The notes below the pieces were generated by a model. It worked only from the letters and a program-made list of their open reading frames with translations, searched no databases and was not told the DNA's origin. Shown here one piece after another: positions 41,664 to 49,006 of a DNA stretch of 64,000 nt. Source of the stretch: Sphingobium yanoikuyae (GTDB lineage Bacteria; Pseudomonadota; Alphaproteobacteria; Sphingomonadales; Sphingomonadaceae); contig NZ_CP139981.1 of NCBI RefSeq assembly GCF_034424525.1, forward strand, positions 10,455 to 74,454, written 5' to 3'. Position numbers and translations under genes: made by a program. Each line of letters starts with the position of its first letter. Position 1 is the stretch's first letter.

Positions 41664-42290
41664 ATGAGCCCCACTACATATATCGAGCATTTCCCGTCGA
41701 TCAGTCGGTCTCAAGATTCCGCGGAACTCCTCGTCGCGCTGTTGCGGGAACTCGCCAAGGGGCGCCCGGTATCGCGAACCACGCTTGCCGGGATTCTCAA
41801 CTGGCCTGATGAGCGCATCGCCGCCGTGCTCGCGCAAACCGCCAGTACCGAATATGATGATGACGGAAACATCATCGGCCACGGCCTCACCCTACGCGAA
41901 ACGGCGCATTCCTTCGAGATCGACGGCCGCCGCCTCTACGCCTGGTGCGCTTTGGATACATTGATGTTTCCGGCGCTGCTCGGCTGTACAGCCCGCGTCT
42001 CATCGCGTTGCGCTGCCACCGGAGCGCCCGTTTCGCTTACCGTGTCACCAAACGAGATACGGGCTGTTGAACCCGCCGACGTGGCGGTGTCGTTGGTGCC
42101 GCCGCAGGAAACGAACGACGTTCGTCGGTCCTTCTGCTGCCACGTCCATTTCTTTGCTTCTACCCATGTGGCGCAAGACTGGGCCTCCAAGCGTCCGGGG
42201 TTGACCATCATCGGCGTTCGGGAGGCTTTTTGTGTGGGCCAGGAGCTGAATCGACAGCTGTTGCACCCGCCACACCGGGCAACGCCATGA
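41664..42290 (+). CDS. merB: MerB organomercurial lyase
   Basis: 208 residues from the ATG at 41664. Family signatures are [27 protein letters not shown] (catalytic Cys in SSRC) and [13 protein letters not shown] (second catalytic Cys). The N-terminal part is an HTH-like fold ([22 protein letters not shown]). It cleaves the carbon-mercury bond and passes Hg(II) to MerA, so the inner transposon should give broad-spectrum resistance whereas the outer one should not. Confidence 0.93.
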   Translation: MSPTTYIEHFPSISRSQDSAELLVALLRELAKGRPVSRTTLAGILNWPDERIAAVLAQTASTEYDDDGNIIGHGLTLRETAHSFEIDGRRLYAWCALDTLMFPALLGCTARVSSRCAATGAPVSLTVSPNEIRAVEPADVAVSLVPPQETNDVRRSFCCHVHFFASTHVAQDWASKRPGLTIIGVREAFCVGQELNRQLLHPPHRATP

Positions 42291-42373
42291 TCGCATACAA
42301 CCCAGTTGACATCGGATTTGCAGCGCGCGGATCGAACTCCGGGGAGCGCATGCCCTGCCGACAGAGGAGGGAG

Positions 42374-42751
42374 GTGTCCGATGCCCCCTACACAGCGTCC
42401 CGTCTGGCCCATGATGCCGGAGTGAGCGTACATATTGTGCGCGACTATGTGCTGCGCGGGCTGCTGCGCCCGGCGCGCCGCACGCAGAGCGGTCACCGTC
42501 TCTATGACGATCATGCGCTGGAGCGGATGCGCTTCGTGCGCACCTTGTTCGAGGCGGGCGTCGGCCTCGATGAACTGACCAGGCTGTGTCACGCTCTGGA
42601 CGGCGGCGGCGGCGATGCCATCGAATTTCTGCTATGCCTGCGGGCACGACTTGCCGCGCGGCGCGCGGCCCTGGACGTGCTGGACGGGCATCTGGAGCAA
42701 ATGATTTCCGCCATCGGTGCCGACACCGCCAAAGAATCCGCCCGTGCCTGA
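42374..42751 (+). CDS. merD: MerD co-regulator
   Basis: 125 residues from the GTG at 42374, which has GAGGAGGGAG upstream. A MerR-like HTH is visible ([46 protein letters not shown]), with a short C-terminal coiled helix and no Hg-binding Cys set. MerD binds the mer operator and lowers expression after the metal is gone. No merE gene follows. Confidence 0.9.
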   Translation: MSDAPYTASRLAHDAGVSVHIVRDYVLRGLLRPARRTQSGHRLYDDHALERMRFVRTLFEAGVGLDELTRLCHALDGGGGDAIEFLLCLRARLAARRAALDVLDGHLEQMISAIGADTAKESARA

Positions 42752-42954
42752 CAACCCTGCTTCCGAATCATCCTTCCACTGCCGCCTTTGGCCGGGCGGG
42801 TCGCCGCAATTGCGCCCGGCCAGCGCCGCATCGCTGACCATAGGCGATCATACCCGTGCCCCCGCCCGGGCGATCGCCTGTTCGCGGCGGCGATGCGGCG
42901 CATCATCTCTCGTCGCGCCGCGTTTGATTTCCGCCCCCCGTTCCTGCTGTGACA
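42752..42954. other. Short gene-free stretch between merD and mgtC
   Basis: About 200 bp without a recognisable gene; merE, often found here, is absent. Confidence 0.5.
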
Positions 42955-43599
42955 ATGTCGTTTTCTGAGTTCATCATCGACACATTGCTGCCGCTTGTCG
43001 CCGCCGCGACGGTCGGCCTGACACTGGGCTTCGAGCGTGAACTGGCGCGCAAACCCGCAGGCCTTCGGACACAGTTTCTGATCACGTTGGGCACGGCCAT
43101 ATTCGTCCTGGCTGGGCGCTCAATTCCGGGGATGGAAACCGGACGGGTCGCGGCAAATGTGGTGACGGGCCTCGGGTTTCTGGGTGCGGGAGTTATATTG
43201 CAGCATCGCGGCACCGTGCGCGGGTTGACGACCGCCGCTCTTATCTGGGTGAACGGCGCGTTGGGCCTTGCTGCCGCCACGCAGGAGTATGTGTTGGCGG
43301 GCGTAGGCGTCGGTCTGGCGCTGGCCGCGCTGCGCGTGCTTGCGCTCATCGAAAAACGCTTAGGCGAAAAGTGGCAAATCCTCGAATATCAAATTACAAC
43401 ATATGAGAACGAGAGCGTTGTCCAAGCCATCCACGACGCTCTCAGCAAATGCCGATTACAGGAAGGTCCGCTTGCATACGAACGACAGGACGGGGTAACC
43501 CGGATGCATATCTCGTTCTGCGACACTCCCACGCGGCACCGTGAATTCTTGGAGCAGCTCCGCAAGATGTCAGACGTCACAGATGTCAGGGTGCTGTGA
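42955..43599 (+). CDS. MgtC/SapB-family membrane protein
   Basis: 214 residues from the ATG at 42955; a GTG two codons upstream is possible. Four or five hydrophobic helices with the MgtC signature: LTLGFERELARKPAGLRTQFLITLGTAIFVL, then GLGFLGAGVILQHRGTVRGLTTAALIWVNGALGLA. The C-terminal about 80 residues are a soluble ACT-like domain. MgtC proteins are tied to magnesium stress and ATP synthase control. In mer transposons a mgtC-type gene is a known passenger, but its role there is not settled. It lies between merD and the right terminal repeat. Confidence 0.88.
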   Translation: MSFSEFIIDTLLPLVAAATVGLTLGFERELARKPAGLRTQFLITLGTAIFVLAGRSIPGMETGRVAANVVTGLGFLGAGVILQHRGTVRGLTTAALIWVNGALGLAAATQEYVLAGVGVGLALAALRVLALIEKRLGEKWQILEYQITTYENESVVQAIHDALSKCRLQEGPLAYERQDGVTRMHISFCDTPTRHREFLEQLRKMSDVTDVRVL

Positions 43600-43724
43600 C
43601 GTCAGGCTGTGATCAGGTTGATCGCGGTTACTCGATGGAGGCCCGCCCCTTCCCCGATCGACGGTTCTCCGAACGTTCTCACTTAGCGTTGTCTGGCGTA
43701 CTTTCCACGCTGTGCCCTCCGATT

Positions 43725-44113
43725 GGCTTGAACAACCGGAACTGCGACGTGCCTGTCAGGCCGGTCTCAACAAAGGCGAGGCGAGGCACACGCTTGCCGC
43801 CGCCATCTATACCAACCGGCAGGGTCGGTTCACCGATCGCTCGCTGGAAAATCAGGAATTTCGCGCATCTGGGCTGAACCTGCTGATTGCGGCGATTTCC
43901 TACTGGAACACGGTCTATCTCGACCGGGCCGCCCAGCACCTCAACGCTGTCGGCACGACGTTCGATGCGGCACTGCTTGCGCACCTTTCTCCGATGGGCT
44001 GGGCGCACATCAGTCTGACCGGCGATTACCTCTGGGAGCAGGCCAGGCGACTTCCAGCAGGTGAATTCCACCCACTCAACGAGCCAATGGCGCGGTTGAA
44101 GCGTGTAGCGTAG
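43725..44113 (+). pseudogene. tnpA: tnpA of outer transposon, 3' part (129 codons)
   Basis: It starts with the second CGATT target copy and continues WLEQPELRRACQAGLNKGEARHTLAAAIY to LNLLIAAISYWNTVYLDRAAQHL and GWAHISLTGDYLWEQARRL, the C-terminal end of a Tn3-family transposase. It has no start of its own beyond a GTG inside the inner terminal repeat, so it is not expected to give an active protein. Confidence 0.93.
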
Positions 44114-44125
44114 CCCATGTTCCGC

Positions 44126-44173
44126 TTATGTCCGAGAAATCGTTGTCTGGCGAACAAACCTTGAGGTGACGCC
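44126..44173 (-). repeat. Right terminal inverted repeat of outer transposon
   Basis: Reverse complement of 28738-28785 with several mismatches. Its last bases supply the first base of the stop codon region of the next minus-strand gene (44173-44175). Confidence 0.85.
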
Positions 44174-44403
44174 TACTTGCCGTGCTTGGTCCAACCAACG
44201 CTGTTTGCACGTTCCAAAGCGACCAAGGCGTCTGATACCGCCTTCTGCGCGACTAGAAGATAACCTTCGGCAATGCTGGGCCATGTTAGCTCATCGAACG
44301 GATTTGTGACGTTGCCGCTGAAATAGTCGAGAGCTTCATGGGCGCGTGCAGCCGCCTCGATTACCTTGGCGGTATGTTTCTTTGCCCTGTCAGATTTCTT
44401 CAT
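44173..44403 (-). CDS. Small helical protein, intact copy of the island-border gene, 76 aa
   Basis: The product starts with a basic [25 protein letters not shown] and continues [25 protein letters not shown] to GWTKHGK. It is predicted helical and has no membrane segment. A truncated, nearly identical copy lies at 21819-21999. Its stop codon touches the right end of the outer transposon, so the terminal residue may differ from the original. A backbone palindrome lies about 40 bp upstream of its start. No family recognised. Confidence 0.7.
   Translation of the reverse strand: MKKSDRAKKHTAKVIEAAARAHEALDYFSGNVTNPFDELTWPSIAEGYLLVAQKAVSDALVALERANSVGWTKHGK
44179..44353. repeat. Direct repeat, right copy (island border)
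   Basis: Partner of 21825-21999; offset 22,354 bp. It is contained in the intact 76-aa gene. Confidence 0.88.
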
Positions 44404-44444
44404 CGTGCCTCATGAAGCCATAGCCCATCAAGAGATCGCAAGCG

Positions 44445-44458
44445 GTGGCAGCTGCCAC
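44445..44458. repeat. Dispersed backbone palindrome, copy 6
   Basis: Exact GTGGCAGCTGCCAC inside a 22-bp perfect palindrome (44441-44462, AGCG/CGCT extensions). It is located between two minus-strand genes. Confidence 0.88.
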
Positions 44459-44462
44459 CGCT

Positions 44463-44912
44463 CTACCTTCCGTCAGTTTTGAGCCTGTCACGATCTACGG
44501 ACAGCTGGGGTAGGACCGGATACTTTAAGGCTTCACGCTCCCGCGCCCGACCTTCATCTATCCCGTATGATGTGCCAATCATCAAACCTACGAAGAACAC
44601 GGGGATCAAGAGCAGAAGCATCGAGCCGAAGCGTGTTCTACGGCGAGAGCTTTGGATCGCGAGCGCATCACGTTGCAGCTTGAGAGCTGTTATGATCGTC
44701 TCGGTAGCAAGGGTGATTTCATGGGCGTCGTCGCCCACATTTGTAAGCAATTGCTCAACGTCCGTCAGAGGGCGTTCCACCTGTTTACCCACTTCGCTTA
44801 GATCAGACCAAGCGAGGTTTCTGGAATGAATCACGCGAAGCAAGGTTTCAATGTGACGATCGAGATCGGACACGCCTCTCGATGGCACCGGATCAGACCG
44901 GGGAATGTTCAT
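44463..44912 (-). CDS. Membrane-anchored hypothetical protein, 149 aa
   Basis: From the ATG at 44912 the first about 90 residues are a soluble helical region (DLDRHIETLLRVIHSRNLAWSDLSEVGKQVERPLTDVEQLL). One strong transmembrane segment follows (about 104-124, FGSMLLLLIPVFFVGLMIGTSYG), then a short charged tail. I recognise no family. It is encoded directly downstream of the LPD7 protein and virD4 on the same strand and may be a transfer accessory protein. Confidence 0.6.
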   Translation of the reverse strand: MNIPRSDPVPSRGVSDLDRHIETLLRVIHSRNLAWSDLSEVGKQVERPLTDVEQLLTNVGDDAHEITLATETIITALKLQRDALAIQSSRRRTRFGSMLLLLIPVFFVGLMIGTSYGIDEGRAREREALKYPVLPQLSVDRDRLKTDGR

Positions 44913-44951
44913 CGTGCGGTTTCCTGTTTCCAAAAGGCATGTGCCATGCAC

Positions 44952-46130
44952 TTAGCGCGAGCGGGACGGCTTCCGCTCCTGCTGGCGAAGCGTCAAATCC
45001 TCGCGCGCTATGCGGGTAGCCTCGTTCTGGCGCTGTTGCTCGAAACGGGCCGCAGGAATCGGTCCGCCGTTCTCAATCCGCTTGGCCACCGTTTCCTTCG
45101 CGTTCTCGATGTAGCGCGCCTGATCCTCCTTTTTGGGAAAGCGCGTTTTAGCTTCGATTGAGGCCGCCAGGACGTGCGACTGCGCGGCCTTGAATTGCGG
45201 ATCGGTCGCATTCTCGCGGTGGGAGTTACGGCGGAATTGCTCGGCCGCTGCGCGAGACTCGGTAGGGTCTTGCTTTGCCATGCTCGCTCTTTTCGTAGGG
45301 TCTTGAGCTTCGCGCGCCTTGTCACGCGCCGCCAGTCTTTCTCCCTCAAGCTTCAGCTGGGGAGAAGGCTCGAAGTCTTTGACGGCGACACCGGCGCGGG
45401 CGGCTTCCAGATAGACCGCCTTCTTGAAATCATCGCTGCCATGAACACGGATCGACTGCCAGCCATTATGCTTCGCAATGGCGACCGCATCGCCAATCGC
45501 ATGGTCCTTGTTGATCCGAATGCCATCTTGTCCCTTGATCGACATATCGGGCTTTTCATCGCGGCCGCTCCGAAACAGATCGTCGCCTACGCGCAGATAT
45601 TTGCGTTCGATCTGCGCCGGAAGGGCCAAGGTTGTATCCTCGACCTTCTTGTCTTGGTTCGCCGTCTTCGACGGAGCGTCGGCGCGGGAGGGCGCAGGCT
45701 CTGATTTTTCCGCCTTCGACCGTTCGCCCTCAACAATATTCAGCGCCTTGTCGGCCGGGGCCGATGGTGCCGCTTCGCGCTTTACCGTCCGAGGCCAAGC
45801 CTCAACATCGGCCAGCGCGGCGCGCTCGCGGGGCTCCAATTCAGCGGCAGGCGCCCCGCGTTTTACGGCGCTATGATAGTCCCTAATAGCAGGGCTTAAG
45901 TATTGCCCCACCGGCGTTGAGCCATCGTTCTGCCAGTCCGTGGATGCTAGCCAAGCAGTTTTGCCACCTTTCTGCATCGTCAGCGAATGATCGCCATTGT
46001 CCGCCTTGACGTAAGCCTGCATCGCATCGGGAAGAGTAGCGAACGACTGTTTGCTGTTCCCCGGTCCGCCGCGAACTTCGAAAGGGCGTGGCTCAGATGC
46101 ACCGCGCTGGCTTGTGTCATCATCGGCCAT
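44952..46130 (-). CDS. LPD7-domain protein next to virD4, 392 aa
   Basis: From the ATG at 46130. The C-terminal half contains an LPD7-type domain: KYLRVGDDLFRSGRDEKPDMSIKG, GIRINKDHAIGDAVAIAKHNGWQSIRVHGSDDFKKAVYLEA (about residues 175-260), a motif normally fused to the C-terminus of large relaxases. Ahead of it is an N-terminal region with GGPGNSKQSFATLPDAMQAYVK and a low-complexity linker; the tail is charged and Gln/Arg-rich. It overlaps virD4 by 11 bp, so it probably serves conjugation, perhaps as a separate subunit of the short relaxase encoded at 20775. Confidence 0.75.
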   Translation of the reverse strand: MADDDTSQRGASEPRPFEVRGGPGNSKQSFATLPDAMQAYVKADNGDHSLTMQKGGKTAWLASTDWQNDGSTPVGQYLSPAIRDYHSAVKRGAPAAELEPRERAALADVEAWPRTVKREAAPSAPADKALNIVEGERSKAEKSEPAPSRADAPSKTANQDKKVEDTTLALPAQIERKYLRVGDDLFRSGRDEKPDMSIKGQDGIRINKDHAIGDAVAIAKHNGWQSIRVHGSDDFKKAVYLEAARAGVAVKDFEPSPQLKLEGERLAARDKAREAQDPTKRASMAKQDPTESRAAAEQFRRNSHRENATDPQFKAAQSHVLAASIEAKTRFPKKEDQARYIENAKETVAKRIENGGPIPAARFEQQRQNEATRIAREDLTLRQQERKPSRSR

Positions 46131-48036
46131 ATTCTTCTCCTTCACTTAGAACTAGATCCCGGCGCTGGCCTTCCCACTCCTCTTTTGTCGGGTCGGGACC
46201 AATAATGTCGTCGAAGTCGATTTCATCGAAAGCCATGCTGCCGTCCTTCACTGTCAGGTTCGGCATGTCGCGATCGAGGGCGAGAACGTCTTCGGGAATG
46301 TCCTGCACCTGGTCATCGGCCAGTGCGGAATAATCGTTGAAAGCCGCCAGCTCTTCATCGCTCAGATCATCGATGGTCGCGATCGGGGCGATCGGCTTGG
46401 GCAGCGCCGGCACTTTCGGCGCAGGCGTCAAGCGCGAGCGGAACACGGCATCCTTGAAGTAGCGAATTTTCTTCCCGCGAATGACGGGGATACCGCCCCG
46501 GATGACGAGAATATCGTCTTCGGGCAGCTGCATCAGCTCTTGAGGGAGCATCAGTGCGCGCCGCTGTTCGGAGATTGTCTTGCTTCGATTGGCGAGCAAT
46601 CCATGTATCGTCAGGGACCGGCTTTCCGCATCCTGACCGAGATAACCGAGGCGTTCGGACAGTTCCTTTGCGACCCGCAGTTCCTTGGGCGTGAAGGCAA
46701 TTTCGACCCCGCAGTTTGATACGATTTCGTCCGCGCCATGCTCCCCATAGACATTTCGCAGCTGGGAGCGTGACTGGATGACGGGAAGCAGACGAAGCCC
46801 ATAGCCGCGCACATAGGAGAACGCATTTGCAATGACCTGGGCGCGGCCGAGCCGCGCAAATTCGTCCAGAATGAGCAGCACGGACAGCTTTTCGCTATCG
46901 TCGGGCAGTTGCCGCGTGTTGAGGTCGATCAGCTGTTGGAAAAACAGATTGTAGAGCGGCGCGACCCTATCGAGTTCATCCGGCGAAACGCCGAGATAGA
47001 TCGAGGTCGGGATGCGGCGAAGGTCCGTCAGGGAAAAGTCGCTTTCGGCAGTCGCGCGATCGACAATCGGATTGATCCAGAGATTGAGCTTGGAGGTGAC
47101 GGTCTGGATAATGCCGGTGAATGTGTTGTCAGCGCTGGACGTAAAATCGCTCAACGCAGCGCGGCACCCTTCCGATAGCGCACCATCGCCGGCTTCCTTG
47201 GCGAAGAATGCCTTCATCCCTGGCATCGTGATGGTCCGGTAGATCTCGCCAAACGAGAAGGGACGTTCAGGCTTGGCCGCGATCCACGATGCAATGCCGA
47301 CAAATGCCGTGCGGGCTGATTCCGTCCAGAACGCCTCGCCCTTTTCCGGAGGCACGAAGAGCATCGTGGCGATCTTCTGCAATTCGACCAGAACCTCAAT
47401 CGGGTCGGACCTGTTGATGTAGCTGAGCGGGTTGTAGCGGGCCGTGCGGCCTTCCCTGTCCGTAGGGTTGAACAGGACAACCTTTTGGCCGCCTTTGCGG
47501 CGGAAACCCGCCGTGATTTCGTAGTTCTCACGCTTAATATCGAGCACGACAACCGAATCCGGCCATTGCAACAGATTGGGAATGACGATGCCGACGCCCT
47601 TGCCCGATCCGGTAGGGGCTTCGAGCAATACATGCTCCATCTTACCCACCATGAGAAAGCCGTTGCGGAAAAAGCCATTGCGGAAGCGGCCGAGCACAAT
47701 GCCCTTTTTCGCGCGAAGGCCCGCCTTGCGGATTTCACCTTCGCGCGCGAAACGAGCTTCACCGTGAAGGTTCTTTTTCGGCCGCAGGACGATCGCCATG
47801 AGCAACACCGGCAACGGCACGCCTATGACCGCGCCTCGCCAAAGCGCTTCGGTCACGACAGGATCATGCCGGTAATACCAGAAGAAGCCGGGGAGCGTGA
47901 GCGGATCATAAGCCGCGGCGGGCATCTTAAGGAAGAACCACGCCACCGTGCCGGTCAGCAGGCCGATCAGCAGGAGCGTGATCGGAAGGAGGACGAGGGC
48001 CAGTGCGAGCCTGTTAGAGCCTGTTTTCTGGATCAA
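46120..48036 (-). CDS. virD4: VirD4/TraG-family coupling protein
   Basis: 638 residues. N-terminal membrane segments (about 10-35 and 60-85), Walker A LEAPTGSGKGVGIVIPNLL (near 145), Walker B-type SVLLILDEFARLGR and the TraG pattern LRLLPVIQSRSQLRNVYG. It couples the relaxosome to the type IV channel and powers strand export. It overlaps virB11 by 23 bp. The C-terminal acidic tail is disordered. Confidence 0.95.
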   Translation of the reverse strand: MIQKTGSNRLALALVLLPITLLLIGLLTGTVAWFFLKMPAAAYDPLTLPGFFWYYRHDPVVTEALWRGAVIGVPLPVLLMAIVLRPKKNLHGEARFAREGEIRKAGLRAKKGIVLGRFRNGFFRNGFLMVGKMEHVLLEAPTGSGKGVGIVIPNLLQWPDSVVVLDIKRENYEITAGFRRKGGQKVVLFNPTDREGRTARYNPLSYINRSDPIEVLVELQKIATMLFVPPEKGEAFWTESARTAFVGIASWIAAKPERPFSFGEIYRTITMPGMKAFFAKEAGDGALSEGCRAALSDFTSSADNTFTGIIQTVTSKLNLWINPIVDRATAESDFSLTDLRRIPTSIYLGVSPDELDRVAPLYNLFFQQLIDLNTRQLPDDSEKLSVLLILDEFARLGRAQVIANAFSYVRGYGLRLLPVIQSRSQLRNVYGEHGADEIVSNCGVEIAFTPKELRVAKELSERLGYLGQDAESRSLTIHGLLANRSKTISEQRRALMLPQELMQLPEDDILVIRGGIPVIRGKKIRYFKDAVFRSRLTPAPKVPALPKPIAPIATIDDLSDEELAAFNDYSALADDQVQDIPEDVLALDRDMPNLTVKDGSMAFDEIDFDDIIGPDPTKEEWEGQRRDLVLSEGEEYGR

Positions 48037-49006
48037 AATATATCTCCGTCACGCGAAAGCGGCCTTCGACCTTCTTGGTCTGCACGACCACATCAACCAG
48101 CAGCTTGAGCAGGCTGCGAATGTCGTCACGGGCCAGATCGGCGCCGCCCTCGCTTTCCTTGACCAGCAATGTCAGCTGTTCGAACGCGAGTTCGGCCGAG
48201 TCCGCATGGATCGTCGTGATCGAGCCGGGATGGCCTGAGTTGACGTTGCGGAGATAGAAGAACGCGGTGCCGTCGCGCAGCTCCTGCAACAGTATCCGGT
48301 CAGGCCGCATACGCAGGGCCGATTCCAGAAGATCCTTTGCAGAGATTTTCGCGGTGCCCTGCTTGTCCTTCGCGTAGAGCATGTGGACCACGTTGCGATG
48401 CGGAACGACCAATTCGCGCGTGTCTTCGATCGTCAGCAGCCGCTCATGCGGCGGAATGAGCTGGATCAGCCCTTTAGAGAGCGTCGTCTTTCCCGAGCCG
48501 GTAGCGCCCGAAATCAGGATATTCTTGCGGCCTTGGACCGCCTTTTGGAAAAATTCGACGTGCTTTCCTGCGTCGAGCAGATCGCGCAATTCAACATCGA
48601 GCGGCGAGACTTGCCTAGTTGCGATCTTTGTCTCGCTAAACAGCCCACCGCGCTCGAAGTCCTCCATCGTCAACGTCACCGATGACGGTTTGCGGATGGT
48701 GATGGACACGGTGCCGGCAGGGACAGCAGGCGGCACAACCAGCTGCACGCGCTCACCGCTGGGGAGGATTGTGGAGCAGATCGGCGTGGACTGGCTTATG
48801 TCCTGATGCGTGAAAGCCGCCGCTGCCCGCGCGAGCGCGAGCAGCGACTTTTCATTGAGGTCAGGCAATGTCTCCCAGGACCATCCATTGCGCGTTTCAA
48901 TCGCCGCTTCGCCAGCCTTGTTAATCACCAGCTCCGTTACGTCCTCACGCGCAAGAAGAGGACGCAGCGGCAGCAGGGCGTTTTCGAGGACAGCCGTATT
49001 GCTCAC
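48014..49006 (-). CDS. virB11: VirB11 secretion ATPase
   Basis: 330 residues. The N-terminal domain is followed by Walker A ILISGATGSGKTTLSKGL (near 170), the Asp box ERLLTIEDTRELVVPHRNVVHM, and the His box GHPGSITTIHADSAELAF. Hexameric ATPase that drives pilus assembly and substrate transfer from the cytoplasmic side. It overlaps virB10 by 4 bp. Confidence 0.95.
   Translation of the reverse strand: MSNTAVLENALLPLRPLLAREDVTELVINKAGEAAIETRNGWSWETLPDLNEKSLLALARAAAAFTHQDISQSTPICSTILPSGERVQLVVPPAVPAGTVSITIRKPSSVTLTMEDFERGGLFSETKIATRQVSPLDVELRDLLDAGKHVEFFQKAVQGRKNILISGATGSGKTTLSKGLIQLIPPHERLLTIEDTRELVVPHRNVVHMLYAKDKQGTAKISAKDLLESALRMRPDRILLQELRDGTAFFYLRNVNSGHPGSITTIHADSAELAFEQLTLLVKESEGGADLARDDIRSLLKLLVDVVVQTKKVEGRFRVTEIYFDPENRL

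Larger units (their letters stand above)
34881..43719. mobile_element. Inner Tn3-family mercury/organomercury transposon
   Basis: 8,839 bp with 38-bp terminal inverted repeats at 34881-34918 and 43682-43719 (starting GAGGGC, two mismatches between them). The target duplication is CGATT at 34876-34880 and 43720-43724. It encodes TnpA and TnpR divergently at the left and a merR-T-P-F-A-B-D operon plus mgtC as cargo. All transposition parts look intact. Confidence 0.95.
28738..44173. mobile_element. Outer Tn3-family mercury transposon (interrupted)
   Basis: The terminal inverted repeats are 28738-28785 (starting GGCGTCACCTCAAG) and 44126-44173 (the same sequence inverted, with a few mismatches). 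It encodes TnpR, merR-T-P-A and a TnpA split by the inner transposon at 34881-43719. The flanks show no matching 5-bp duplication (GAGTA left, TACTT right), so one side was rearranged after insertion. Without the inner element it is about 6.6 kb. Confidence 0.85.

Noticed and set aside
42589..42906. Minus-strand frame after merD as a possible merE or new gene
   Set aside because: Composition is unlike MerE, it lies on the wrong strand, and it overlaps the merD end.
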